Below are positions 1 to 8,884 of a DNA stretch of 64,000 nt, piece by piece; within the stretch, counting starts at the first letter, position 1; every line of letters begins with the position of its first letter. The notes under the pieces are model-generated. The model saw nothing but the letters and a program-made list of their open reading frames with translations, was not told the origin of the DNA and ran no database searches. The DNA comes from Streptomyces sp. MNU76 (GTDB lineage Bacteria > Actinomycetota > Actinomycetes > Streptomycetales > Streptomycetaceae), in contig NZ_JAJKLK010000015.1 in assembly GCF_020982545.1 (NCBI RefSeq), positions 1 through 64,000 of the forward strand. Direction: 5' to 3'. Made by a program: the position numbers and the translations under genes.

Positions 1-1
1 T

Positions 2-625
2 CAGCTGGGGCTGTCCCGCAACCTGGCGCGCGAGGCGGTCAAGGCGCTGGCGGTCGCCCGTGTGCTGGAGGTCAAGCGGGGCGACGGCACCTATGTCACC
101 AGCCTGCAGGCGAGCGTACTGCTGGAGGGCCTCGGCGGCGCCGTGGAACTGCTCCAGGCCGACGCGGGCGCGCTACTGGACCTGATGGAAGTACGGCGGC
201 TGCTCGAACCCGCCGCCACCGGGCTCTGCGCCACCCGCATCACCGACGAGCAACTGGCAGGTGTCAAAACCCATCTCGACGCGATGCGGGAGGCCCGCGA
301 CGACGTCGAACTCCTCAACGCGCACGACGCGGCCTTCCACCGCGCCGTCGTCGAGGCCACGGGCAACGAGTCCCTGCTGGCACTGCTCGAAGGCGTCTCC
401 GGTCGCACGCTGCGCGCCCGCATCTGGCGAGGCCGGGTCGACGCGCAGGTCGCGGCCAGGACCGTCATGGAGCACGAGGCGATCTACGAGGCGCTGGCCG
501 CCCACGACGCCACACTCAGCCAGGCGGCCGCGCTGCTGCATGTGAGCAGCACGGAACAGTGGCTGCGCGAACACCTCGAGTCCGAAGGTGTTGCTCCTTC
601 GGCCACCACCGCGAACTCCGGCTGA
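2..625 (+). CDS. GntR-family regulator, FadR/FCD subfamily (5' end outside window)
   Basis: The reading frame is open from base 2, so the gene starts upstream of the window. The first visible residues, reading SRNLAREAVKAL then VKRGDGTYV, match the recognition helix and wing of a GntR winged helix. An all-helical FCD effector domain follows at about 45-180 of the visible part, with the usual acidic and His positions (LMEVRRLLEP, AHDAAFHRAVVEATGN, HEAIYEALAAHD) that bind a metal and a carboxylate ligand. It should be a ligand-responsive repressor of a metabolic gene, but its target is not visible. The 3' end is complete. The family is secure; the ligand is unknown. Confidence 0.9.
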   Translation, partial: QLGLSRNLAREAVKALAVARVLEVKRGDGTYVTSLQASVLLEGLGGAVELLQADAGALLDLMEVRRLLEPAATGLCATRITDEQLAGVKTHLDAMREARDDVELLNAHDAAFHRAVVEATGNESLLALLEGVSGRTLRARIWRGRVDAQVAARTVMEHEAIYEALAAHDATLSQAAALLHVSSTEQWLREHLESEGVAPSATTANSG

Positions 626-658
626 GAGCAGGACCATCAGCGGTGACGGAGGCTCGCT

Positions 659-1612
659 TCAGGCGCTGAACACGGAGTTGCGGCGGAGCTGCTGCGCGCA
701 CCACCGGAAGTGCCCGTCGCGGTCGTCCAGGCCGAAGAGGTCATAGGTGACGAGTGCGTATGCGGCCTGATAGGTGGTGAGCGTCGCCGACGGGTACCCC
801 AGCTCGTGGGCGAAGAGCGCGGTCAGCTCAGCGGTGTGCTCTGCGGCGTACGGCCCGTACATGTCGTGGACGGCGGCGGTGACGCCGGCCTCGAAGGCTG
901 GGTCACCGGCGGTCGTGCAGAAGCCGAAGTCGAGCAGGGCGACGGTCCGTCCGGTCGCGTCGACGTGGATGTTGGGCGGGACGAGGTCGCCGTGGATCAC
1001 TGTCACCGGGGCGTCGGGGAGCGCGAGCAGCGCCTCCAGTGTGCGTTCGACTCCCGTGTCGAAGTCCGGCACGTGGGCGGCCAGGGCGGCACCGTTCCGG
1101 GCCGCGGCCCGGGCGACCAGGGCTGCGAGGGCGTCGCGGAAACTGTCGCGATCCTGCCACAACGGACGGTCGTCACCCTGGACCGTCAACGCACGCATGG
1201 CGTCGGTGCCGGGCACGGAGGCCAGGCCCCGAAGCACGGCGAGGAGTGCGTCCTTGTGCGGGGTGGGCAGGTCGCGCTCGTAGGCGGCGCGCGCGGAGTC
1301 GACCCGCATCGGCCCCCCGGGCAATTCACGCTCGTACGTCACCAGGACGCCCTCGGGGTCCTCGACGTCGAAGATCTCCGGGGTGGCGAAGGGCAGGGAG
1401 TGCCGCGCGATGTCCGCGTACACCTGGCGGGTCAGGTCGAGGTCGACCGTTGGCCGACCGCTCCACACCTTGGCCGCCCGGCCCTGGCCCAGCGCGTAGA
1501 CGACGCCCTCGACACCAGCACCGATACGACGGACACCGGTGTGCCCACGGTCGGCGAAGTACGCGAGCCATGGATCGGAGAGTGAGGCTTCCACGTCCAG
1601 GATCTTCTCCAT
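659..1612 (-). CDS. Aminoglycoside phosphotransferase (APH)/choline kinase-fold protein
   Basis: A 317-residue cytoplasmic kinase-like protein. It shows a glycine-rich loop (IGAGVEGVVYALG, about residue 30), an ATP-binding Lys (AAKVW, about 48), the Brenner motif with catalytic Asp (VIHGDLVPPNIH, about 206) and the metal-binding Asp (ALLDFGF, about 226). These match the APH family, which phosphorylates aminoglycosides, macrolides or small metabolites; the substrate cannot be read from sequence. I chose the ATG at 1612. The frame stays open to 1888, but that extension has a low-complexity Arg-rich composition unlike a kinase N-terminus. The gene converges on the GntR gene, with 33 bases between them. 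Confidence 0.8.
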   Translation of the reverse strand: MEKILDVEASLSDPWLAYFADRGHTGVRRIGAGVEGVVYALGQGRAAKVWSGRPTVDLDLTRQVYADIARHSLPFATPEIFDVEDPEGVLVTYERELPGGPMRVDSARAAYERDLPTPHKDALLAVLRGLASVPGTDAMRALTVQGDDRPLWQDRDSFRDALAALVARAAARNGAALAAHVPDFDTGVERTLEALLALPDAPVTVIHGDLVPPNIHVDATGRTVALLDFGFCTTAGDPAFEAGVTAAVHDMYGPYAAEHTAELTALFAHELGYPSATLTTYQAAYALVTYDLFGLDDRDGHFRWCAQQLRRNSVFSA

Positions 1613-1880
1613 CGAGTACGAGATCAGCAAGGGCCCCGGCCGACGTCGGATCCCAGCGGATTCGGCTGTCCCGACGCCGCGGCCGCGTACACCAGCGCGG
1701 GCAGCTCGGCGCCGACGATCAGACCTTCGAACAGCTCCCCGTAGCAACGCAGTTCGCGGTTCGTTGTCGAAGGGTCGAGCGTGCCTCACCGTGGCCTCTC
1801 GCAGGTCGATGATGTCAGTCAGGTCGCACAGACCGCCGCCCGCCTGGGGATCACCTCCGTGCTGACCGTAGATTTGCCCC

Positions 1881-2345
1881 GTGCCCACGACGCGGCAGGG
1901 GACGGAACGGCTGGAGACACCTGTGCGGGACCGCTATTCCGAGGGATTCTTCACGCGGCTGGCGCACGAGGCGCATCCGGTGGACCTGATGTGTCTCTAT
2001 CTGCTGCACGGTTCGGTCGACCGGATCCCAGGTCTGTGGGCTGATCGGGAAACGCTGACGTTCGAGCACCTGATTCGGCACGTCCCTGCCGCGCATCGCT
2101 CCAGCCATGGCGACGCGCACACGTTCCCGATCCACATCAGGAACAAGGTCCGCGGGCGGCTGTACGGCTTGGAGTTCAGGATCCACTTCGTCGCGGGCGA
2201 GCCTTACGCCGACGCGCTGATCCCATGCGGCGCGACGATCGACCTGCCCCGCTTCATGCGTCATCTCCGTGGGCGGCACGCCTGGGGAGGAGTGCCGGGG
2301 GACTGGGACAAACGGATTCTGATCGGAGCGCAGCCGACTCCGAGA
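1881..2345 (+). pseudogene. Unrecognised coding remnant
   Basis: The frame from about 1881 (possible GTG at 1923) gives a plausible globular stretch of about 140 residues (for example SEGFFTRLAHEAHPVDL and FRIHFVAGEPYADAL). It matches no family I recognise. After about 2345 the frame stays open to 3002 but becomes Arg/Pro-rich, as an out-of-frame GC-rich reading does. This suggests a frameshift or a truncated gene. The opposite strand at 2350-2640 also has a protein-like stretch (LFGNNREVWFQVG) in shifting frames. I assign no function. Confidence 0.3.
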
Positions 2346-2655
2346 CGGCGATCCCGCCCGCAGGGGGAGAGGGGCACGCAGCCTGGCCACATACCGCCGG
2401 TACGCACGCGCCTCGGGCGAGGTGTCCTCGACCGACCGGGACCGTCCGGTCGCCAACCGGGTCCCTGGACCTCCGCGGAACCAGTCATTGCGGTGGTTGC
2501 CGACCTGGAACCAGACCTCGCGGTTGTTGCCGAACAGCACGACGCTCTCGCGCAGATCACGCCCGCCGGGCGGTGTCTCCTGCGGCGATCGATGACATTC
2601 AGCCCCACGGACACCGAGTTGCCGCGAAAATCGGCGGGGTCACGCCAGCGCGGGC
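2346..2655. other. Gene-free stretch with possible minus-strand coding debris
   Basis: No intact gene is visible. The minus strand carries short protein-like pieces in two frames (SVGLNVIDRRRR, then LFGNNREVWFQVGNHRNDWF) that do not join into one frame. They look like the remains of a broken gene. Confidence 0.3.
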
Positions 2656-3048
2656 ATGACGATCCTCACGCGCATGGTGAAGACTGGACGGATGCGATTC
2701 GACCCCGGCGCACTCCTGTTCATAGTGCTCGGTCTCGTCCTTGTCGCCGTCGGTTGCGTCTGGAGGGGAGGTGTCCTGCGCCCCCTCTCGGTCAAGCGGG
2801 CCCAAGCGGCCGTGAGCCGGGACCGTTCGAGAAATCTGCTGTGTTCCGCGGACATGGCCATCGCCGAAGCGCGCCGCCGGGCCGCCCACGGCGAACCGGC
2901 CATCGTCACGGTCGGAGACGTGACCAGGGTGGCGTACCAGCACTACGGGCATCTCTTCGAGGAGCGCGAAGAGGTGGCCGCCGCCCTCCGCCGGCGCTAT
3001 GAGGCCGCCGACTGTCGGGCGGACTGCATGACCGACGCCTTCAACTGA
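2656..3048 (+). CDS. Small hypothetical protein with one N-terminal membrane segment
   Basis: A 130-residue protein. Residues 1-14 are basic and are followed by a hydrophobic helix at about 18-36 (GALLFIVLGLVLVAVGCVW). The rest is a charged, helical cytoplasmic or extracellular part with several Arg/Glu pairs and two Cys near the C-terminus (CRADC). I do not recognise the family. The topology suggests a single-pass membrane protein. It stands alone, with no obvious operon partner. The first ATG is used because it precedes the membrane segment by a short basic leader. Confidence 0.5.
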   Translation: MTILTRMVKTGRMRFDPGALLFIVLGLVLVAVGCVWRGGVLRPLSVKRAQAAVSRDRSRNLLCSADMAIAEARRRAAHGEPAIVTVGDVTRVAYQHYGHLFEEREEVAAALRRRYEAADCRADCMTDAFN

Positions 3049-3174
3049 CGTCCTCAGCAACAGGTGTTCTTGGTGCGAGAGGCGCCGGAGCCGTCACCTC
3101 CTGGCGGGCTCCGCGATATCCGTCGGCGGATCAAGGCGCACCGAACGCTGCTGTGGCCGTTCTAGATTCGGCTC

Positions 3175-3969
3175 ATGGAAGAGACCAGCTACCAGGCGGC
3201 CGACGACTGCACCCTCTACGCCACCGTCACCGGAGAGGGGCAGAACCTGGTTCTCCTGCATGCCGGCGGCCCAGACCACAAGAGCATGCTCCCGCTGGCC
3301 GAGCGTCTTGCCGATCGCTTCACGGTCGTACTGCCCGACCTGCGAGGCTACGGCCGGTCGGTCTGTACGGACCCGGCCCGCCATACCTGGGCCCAGTACG
3401 TCGAGGACGTCATGCGGCTCCTGCACCACCTCGGTATTGCCCGTGCCGCACTGGCCGGGGCTGGCCTGGGATCCACGATCACGCTTCGGACGGCCGCCGC
3501 GTACCCGGAGCGGGTCCTGGCGGCCGTACTCATCGGAGTTGAGGACATCGAGGACGACGAGGCCAAGAAGGCCGAGATCCGTTTCCTCGACGAGTTCGCC
3601 GCCCGCGTCGAGGCTGATGGCATCGAGGCGGGCTGGGAGCCCATCCTCGCCGGCTTCCCTCCCGTTGTCGGTGCCATGGTGCGCGACGCCATCCCCCGAT
3701 CGGACCCCGCCAGCATCGTGGCCGCAGCTGCCATCGGCCACGACCGTTCCTTCCGGAGCGTGGACGAACTCGCGACGATCACCGCACCGACCCTCGTCTT
3801 CCCGGGCACCGACCCACGCCACCCCACCGCTCTCGCCGAACAGGCCGCCGAGACCCTCCCCAACGGACAGCTGGCCATGATCCCGATCGGCGACGACCTC
3901 AGGACCGCCGAGGACCTCGCCCGCGCCACCGCTCCCGCCATCCGCGAATTCCTGACCGGTCGATCCTGA
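3175..3969 (+). CDS. Alpha/beta-hydrolase-fold protein lacking catalytic residues
   Basis: 264 residues with the complete alpha/beta hydrolase outline: strand and oxyanion region (LVLLHAGGPDH), the DLRGYGRS turn, the elbow position, a cap of about 60 residues and a C-terminal domain. The nucleophile elbow reads LAGAGLGS, so the Ser of the usual G-x-S-x-G is Gly. The loop that normally carries the catalytic His reads IPIGDDLR, with Asp where His is expected. Only the acid (FPGTDPRHP) is in place. It is probably not a classical serine hydrolase; it may be a pseudo-enzyme or act by another mechanism. The ATG at 3175 is at the natural family start. Confidence 0.75.
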   Translation: MEETSYQAADDCTLYATVTGEGQNLVLLHAGGPDHKSMLPLAERLADRFTVVLPDLRGYGRSVCTDPARHTWAQYVEDVMRLLHHLGIARAALAGAGLGSTITLRTAAAYPERVLAAVLIGVEDIEDDEAKKAEIRFLDEFAARVEADGIEAGWEPILAGFPPVVGAMVRDAIPRSDPASIVAAAAIGHDRSFRSVDELATITAPTLVFPGTDPRHPTALAEQAAETLPNGQLAMIPIGDDLRTAEDLARATAPAIREFLTGRS

Positions 3970-4153
3970 GGGCGAAGAAAGCAGGGAGCGCAGGATGGGG
4001 CTGATGTTCTTCCCGGGCGCGGAGAACGCGGCCGCATCCCGAAACAAGACGGGTGTCCGCTGGGGGCGGACGCCGCCGCAGCTACGGCCTGAAGGACCTC
4101 TGCGACCTGGGCGGTCGGAGCCCGCCTTGAACCTGATGCCGCAGCGGCAGCCT

Positions 4154-4180
4154 GGGGCGGTGGGGCGGTGGGGCGGTGGG
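4154..4180. repeat. Tandem GGGGCGGT repeat, about 3 copies
   Basis: An octamer (GTGGGGCG in register) is repeated about three times just upstream of the gene starting at 4198. It is a short simple repeat in the leader and may be slippage-prone. No function is evident. Confidence 0.7.
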
Positions 4181-4197
4181 TCCGGCATCATCGCCGT

Positions 4198-4824
4198 GTG
4201 ATCGTGATGCAACCCGTCCTGGAGATCGTCGCCGCCGACGGCTTCGCGCTCTGGCCGATCGGCGAGCACGAGTCGTACGGCTGTCTCGCGCTGCACGGGC
4301 AGCTGACTCCGGAGCAGGTCGGGACGGCGATCATGCGGATCGCCGAGTGCAACACCTTCGAGCCGGAGGAGGAGCACGGGCCGTGCCCGGGCGACCCGAT
4401 CGGCGTGTTCCTGCACGGGATGCTCACCATGCCCGACCTGTTGGCGGCCGGCGGATTCCGGGTGACCGACGACGCAACCGGCTCCGTCTTCATCGACCCG
4501 GGATGCTGCAACGGCCTGGAGACATGGCGGGAATGGCTGGAGGTGCTCGACGGCACCGGCTGGGCCTCCTTCGGCCACGACCCGTCCTCGATGGCCGAAC
4601 GCGTCGGCGACATCGTCCGGTTGACGCTCGACGTCCACGCGGGGGACGGCAGCCCGGTGATCGAGCTGCCGGTGGACGAGGTGCGCGCGCTGGTCTTCGG
4701 CGCTCAGCAGGACTTGCGGGACTTCCACGACCTCGCCGGAAGCTGGGCCGAGGACCACCTGCCCACGTTCGCCACCGCCGTCACCGCCGCCCTGGCCCGA
4801 GCCTTGGACCTGGACTCACACTAG
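4198..4824 (+). CDS. Hypothetical cytoplasmic protein (about 208 aa)
   Basis: A soluble, acidic protein with no membrane segment or signal. It contains a Cys/Pro-rich loop (EEEHGPCPGDPIGVF) and a second Cys pair (FIDPGCCNGLETW). I do not recognise a characterised family. The start is GTG 4198 or ATG 4207; neither has a clear ribosome site because the GGGGCGGT repeat lies directly upstream. The 3' end overlaps the convergent WYL-type regulator gene by 4 bases (4821-4824). Confidence 0.6.
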   Translation: MIVMQPVLEIVAADGFALWPIGEHESYGCLALHGQLTPEQVGTAIMRIAECNTFEPEEEHGPCPGDPIGVFLHGMLTMPDLLAAGGFRVTDDATGSVFIDPGCCNGLETWREWLEVLDGTGWASFGHDPSSMAERVGDIVRLTLDVHAGDGSPVIELPVDEVRALVFGAQQDLRDFHDLAGSWAEDHLPTFATAVTAALARALDLDSH

Positions 4825-5790
4825 GGGCGTGAAGGGTCGGCCACGGCTGCCGTGAACCGCGTCACGAGCGCCGCGACCGCCGCACGCAGTTCTTCGCCGC
4901 CCTCGACCCGGAACGCGAACGGCAGCCTCGCGAGCCATTCCTGCGCGTACATGGCCGGGTTGCGCGTGCTGCCGACCAGCACGCACCCGTCTCCCAAGGG
5001 TTCGAGTCGTCCCATGGGCGGCTGGATCCAGGGGGCCACCTCGGTCAACGGGAGGTTGAACACCACCCGCGTGGAGGATTCCCATCCGAGGCCCAGGTTC
5101 TCCTCCAGCACCGCCACCGGATCAAGACCTTCTGGCGGTTCGAACCCGTGTCCCGTCCTCCGGACGGCGTGGACCCGGTCGACCCGGTACGTACGGATGG
5201 CGTTCGCGCGGTGGGAGTGGCAGAGCAGGTACCAGCGCCCGTAGCGGACGACGAGGGACCAGGGATCGACCTCCGCCACCCACTCGTCGCCCGCCCCGCT
5301 GCGGTACGTGACCGACACGCGCTCCCGGGCGGCGACGGCATCGACGAGCTCGCCGGTGACGGCCGGATCCGGGCGGGCCGAATACGGGTCCGGTGCGGCC
5401 AACGCGTACTCCCGCAGCATCGCCGCGTGGTGGCCGACGCTCTCCGGCAACGCCTTGACGACCTTGCCCAGGGCGGTGCTGACCAGGTCGTCGGCGTCGG
5501 CCGCGCCCGGCTGGCCGCTGAGTACGGCCATCACCAGGCCGAGGGCCTCCGCCTGCGTGAAATGCACGGGGGGGCAACCTCGTCCCGCGCCCCAGCCGGT
5601 AGCCGCCGTGCGGCCCCCGGGTCGACTCCACGGGGATGTCGGCCTCCCGGAGTATCTCGACGTAGCGGCGTGCGGCCCGCTCCGTGACGCCCAGTCGTCC
5701 GGCGAGTTCACCGGCCGTCGTACCGGGCCGGGACTGGATGATCTCCAGGGTACGCAGGGCTCGCGCGGTGGGGCTGAGATCGTTCGGCAC
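4821..5790 (-). pseudogene. WYL-domain (YafY-type) transcriptional regulator, frameshifted
   Basis: The N-terminal winged helix (ARALRTLEIIQSRPGTTAGE, then GVTERAARRYVEILRE) is read from ATG 5790. The frame is lost at a run of seven G bases at 5568-5574 (C on the coding strand). After the run the conserved remainder, with HFTQAEALGLVMAVL and the WYL core (VDPWSLVVRYGRWYLLCHSH), is in another frame and ends at 4821. Joined, the product would be about 320 residues, normal for a WYL regulator. A one-base change in the G run would restore it, so this is either a sequencing or assembly slip or a true slippage mutation. WYL regulators bind DNA and sense small ligands or nucleic acids. The divergent hydrolase at 6022 is the likely target. 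Confidence 0.8.
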
Positions 5791-6021
5791 GCAAGCAGGC
5801 TAGTCCGCCCCGCTGAGCCCGGGCACAAGAGTCCGTGGGAATCCCCCCCGCCCCGTGAGGAGCGAGGGCGCGCGCAGGACAGTTCGTTCCCCCTTGGCCC
5901 GCACGGGACTTCGGCGGGCGCTCGGGTGATCGCCGTACAAACCGGCAGTGGATCGTCCGGATCTCCTCCTACGGTGACCTTCGTGCGGCACAGGAGTGCG
6001 GCGGAAGAAGGGGAACTGACC

Positions 6022-6720
6022 ATGAACATCCTGCTCATCGGCGGCCTGTGGCTGGACGGATCCGTGTGGGGCCGCGTCGCCTCCGTGCTGGAGGCGCTCG
6101 GCCATCGCCCGGTGCCGCTCACCCTCCCGGGCCAGGGGGACGGCTCCACGTCCGCAACGCTCGACGACCAGGTGGAGACCGTGCTCGCGGCAGTGGACGC
6201 CGTGCCCGGCAGGCTCATGGTGGTGGGGCATTCCGCCGCCTGCTCGCTGGCCTGGCTGGCCGCCGACCGACGGCCGGGGCGGCTGGCCAAGGTCGCCCTG
6301 ATCGGCGGCTTCCCGTCCTCTGATGGCCAGTTGTACGCCGACTTCTTCGAGGTGTGGGATGGCGTCATGCCCTTCCCGGGCTGGGGCCCGTTCGAGGGGC
6401 CGGACGCCGCCGACCTCGACGACGAGGCCCGGCGGGAGTTGGCGGCTGCCGCGATCCCCGTGCCTCAAGGTGTGGCCCAGGGCGTGGTGCGGCTGGCGGA
6501 CGACCTGCGGTTCGACGTCCCGGTCGTGGTCGTATGCCCGGAGTTCACGCCCGCGCAGGCTCAGGAGTGGATCGACGCCGGCGACGTCCCGGAACTCGCC
6601 CGGGCCAAGCACGTCGACCTCGCCGACATCGACTCGGGCCACTGGCCCATGATCACCAAGCCTGCCGAGCTGGCCCGGATCCTGGCCACGGCAGCCGAAG
6701 CGGCGGCCGACGGAACGTGA
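6022..6720 (+). CDS. Alpha/beta hydrolase
   Basis: A 232-residue protein with an intact catalytic triad by pattern: nucleophile elbow VVGHSAAC (about residue 74), a candidate acid in VVCPEFTP (about 176), and His in DSGHWPM (about 213). The N-terminal strand MNILLIGGLWLDGSVWGRV gives the oxyanion region. It resembles small carboxylesterase or salicylate-esterase-like hydrolases; the substrate is unknown. Start ATG 6022 is preceded by an AAGGGGAA ribosome site. It is divergent from the WYL regulator, about 230 bases away, and that regulator is the likely controller. Confidence 0.85.
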   Translation: MNILLIGGLWLDGSVWGRVASVLEALGHRPVPLTLPGQGDGSTSATLDDQVETVLAAVDAVPGRLMVVGHSAACSLAWLAADRRPGRLAKVALIGGFPSSDGQLYADFFEVWDGVMPFPGWGPFEGPDAADLDDEARRELAAAAIPVPQGVAQGVVRLADDLRFDVPVVVVCPEFTPAQAQEWIDAGDVPELARAKHVDLADIDSGHWPMITKPAELARILATAAEAAADGT

Positions 6721-6813
6721 AGTGGCCAGGCCCGCCGGCGCACTGACCGTACGGAAAACTGGTGTTCCTCGGGGTCAAGACTTGGCGTGAACGCGGGTCG
6801 CTGCGGACGGCCG

Positions 6814-7930
6814 TCACCCGGGTGGGGGCCCGCAGGGTGGCCTGCGGACGTACTGGGAGGGATTCGCGGTCAGCGTCCGCTGTGGCGTCCGACACGGTTG
6901 GGGGCTGAGCGCCGCCACGACCGGGGACTGGTTCGCGCTCTCGCCGTGCCGCTGTCGCCGGTCGGTGCGCGAGGTGTCGGCTTCGGCGGGCCAGGACTGA
7001 CCGTCGCGGCGCACCCAGCCCGCACCCATCTGCCGTAGCGCGTCGGCGAACGCGTCGAGCCGGGCCGGAGGCACGAGAGAGGACACCCAGACGTTGACCC
7101 CGAACCGGCTCGCGGCACCGGTGACGGGTAACTGCCTCGGGAGACAGGTGAATTGTCCGGCGATCCCCCTGGCCTCGACCCGGTGGTGCCCCGGCAGCAG
7201 TCGGGGGAGCCGAACGGTCGCCGTCGCGCTCCCCGCCCGTAGCGTCACCCGTCCGGCGGCTACACACCGCCCGTGATGGGCGGTGACCGTGTAGCGCACG
7301 TGATGTGTACGGACGGCGGGGCCTCGAACCGCACGCACAGCGGCGGGGCGGGATCGCCGTGCCGGTGGACGGCGACCGAGACCTCACGGGGCACGGGCCG
7401 CCCGGCGCGGGGCCGCCGCGGGGTGAACGTGACATGGTCGAGCCGGAACACGTACACGACGGCGTCGTCGACCGGGACGGCCTCGCCGACGCGGAAAGCG
7501 ACCGCGCTCTCGACCCTCCGGAGCTCGACCTCGTCGAAGTCCAGCACGGACAGGTCACCCCAGGCGGGCCTCGACTCGTACCAGCGCGGTGGTGAGAACG
7601 CGACCTCCGTGAACGGACCGTCGTTCACGCGCAGTCGCATGTACGAGGCGACCGCTCCCGCCCGCGCCCTCTCGACGGGGGCTGTGGCCACGGCGGTCAG
7701 CGCGTACACCCCGGCCTCGGGGCGTGCGCACCCGGTACGTGGCGAACCAGCCGCTCCCGCCGGGCGCCTCCCGACCCGCCGTCAGTGCCAGATACCGCCC
7801 CCTCGACGCACGCCGATCACGGACCACCGGAATGTTCGTACGGGTCGCGGCCTCGCCTGACACGGCGATGACCAGCGGTGCCGAGTCCTTCCCGGCGCCG
7901 GCCACCCGACCACGTAAGACGGGCCTTGAG
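6814..7930 (-). pseudogene. Remnant of a large glycoside-hydrolase-like protein
   Basis: Three minus-strand segments in different frames read as one protein. They are about 7930-7735 (LVIAVSGEAATRTNIPVVRD), 7709-7290 (MRLRVNDGPFTEVAFSPPRW, then VEVQ-like beta strands) and 7338-6990 (RLPRLLPGHHRVEARGIAGQ, then FGVNVWVSSL and GAGWVRRDG). The beta-sandwich character followed by FGVN...GAGWVR resembles the start of a TIM-barrel glycosidase after accessory domains. The barrel itself is missing. At least two frame breaks and the loss of the 3' part show the gene is dead. The sugar specificity cannot be told. Confidence 0.55.
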
Positions 7931-8148
7931 TGAGTGTCAGGTCCATCATGCCTGTTCGGACGTGGTTTTCGGTAGGACACAGCGCACGTCCGTTTGTGCT
8001 TGTGGCAGTTGGTGCCGCGCGTCAGACTCGTCGTCATCCACTCTCCGGCCAACGTGTCGGCAACCGTGCTCGGTTGCCGGCGCGGTCGGCGTGCTGTCTC
8101 ACCGTGTGACGTGCACGGGCAGGGGGGTGGCGTGACGGAGGGGGACCG

Positions 8149-8481
8149 ATGGATCAGGACATGATCGTACTGGCGAGGATCAAGCTGCTGAGTGCCAACC
8201 TGCGGGTGGTGCGTGGCGCCGAGGGCCTGTGGATCTACCGCCTGCTGACGCAGGTCGAGCCGGAGACGTATGGGTCGAAGCTGGCGTACGTCCTGGTGGA
8301 GGCAAGCGGGTCGCCGCTGCTTCGGGAGGTGCCTGAGCGGCGTCTGGCCCTGCTGGACGAGGCCGTGGAGGTGGCCAAGGCCCTCGATACGTCGAACCCT
8401 TACCGGGCGAAGATGCTGGCGAGGGCCCTGGCTGCCAGGGAGCAGGAGGCGGAGGGCCGGGCGGCGGGGCCGCTCGCATGA
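8149..8481 (+). CDS. Small helical hypothetical protein
   Basis: 110 residues, no signal or membrane segment, predicted mostly helical, with a repeat-like helix pair (PERRLALLDEAVEVAKAL and NPYRAKMLARALAAREQEAE) suggestive of a TPR-like fold. The ATG at 8149 follows a strong GGAGGGGG ribosome site. I recognise no specific family. It stands alone between the glycosidase remnant and a convergent small membrane protein gene. Confidence 0.6.
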   Translation: MDQDMIVLARIKLLSANLRVVRGAEGLWIYRLLTQVEPETYGSKLAYVLVEASGSPLLREVPERRLALLDEAVEVAKALDTSNPYRAKMLARALAAREQEAEGRAAGPLA

Positions 8482-8567
8482 CCGCGGCTGCCCTCTGATG
8501 TACGGCTCGCAGTGTGGGGTTCCGGCGGCGGTGGGAACCCCCGCTCCCGATGGGCCGGCCGGGCCAG

Positions 8568-8753
8568 TCAATGGCCCTCTTTGTTGAACCAACCGAGCGA
8601 CTGGACGACGGTCGCACCGATGACGAGGATGCCGATCGGAATGATCGTGAACCAGGTGGCGTCGGCCTTCATGGCCGCGAGCAGGGCGATGGCGCCGATG
8701 GCCAGTGCCAGGAGCACGAGCATGCCGACAAGGACCCGAGTCTTGGAAACCAC
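8568..8753 (-). CDS. Small two-helix membrane protein (61 aa)
   Basis: Two hydrophobic helices, about residues 6-28 (VLVGMLVLLALAIGAIALL) and 35-53 (FTIIPIGILVIGATVV), joined by a short polar turn and ended by a charged tail. The composition is typical of conserved small actinobacterial membrane proteins of unknown function. It is monocistronic as far as can be seen and lies downstream of, and convergent to, the helical protein at 8149. Confidence 0.6.
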   Translation of the reverse strand: MVSKTRVLVGMLVLLALAIGAIALLAAMKADATWFTIIPIGILVIGATVVQSLGWFNKEGH

Positions 8754-8884
8754 CGCAGGACTCTCCCCTGTTCAGCTGGGCTCATTGACTGGGCAGAGTC
8801 TCCCCACGCTGCTTTCCGGAGGCGCCAGTAGAACTACGTAATCGCATACGTACGTTCACCGGCCAGGGCTGGGCACTGCGGCGG

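Noticed and set aside
3094..4758. Long open frame on the minus strand (554 codons)
   Set aside because: It lies opposite the alpha/beta hydrolase and the hypothetical protein at 4198. It is a by-product of high GC content and has no domain signals.
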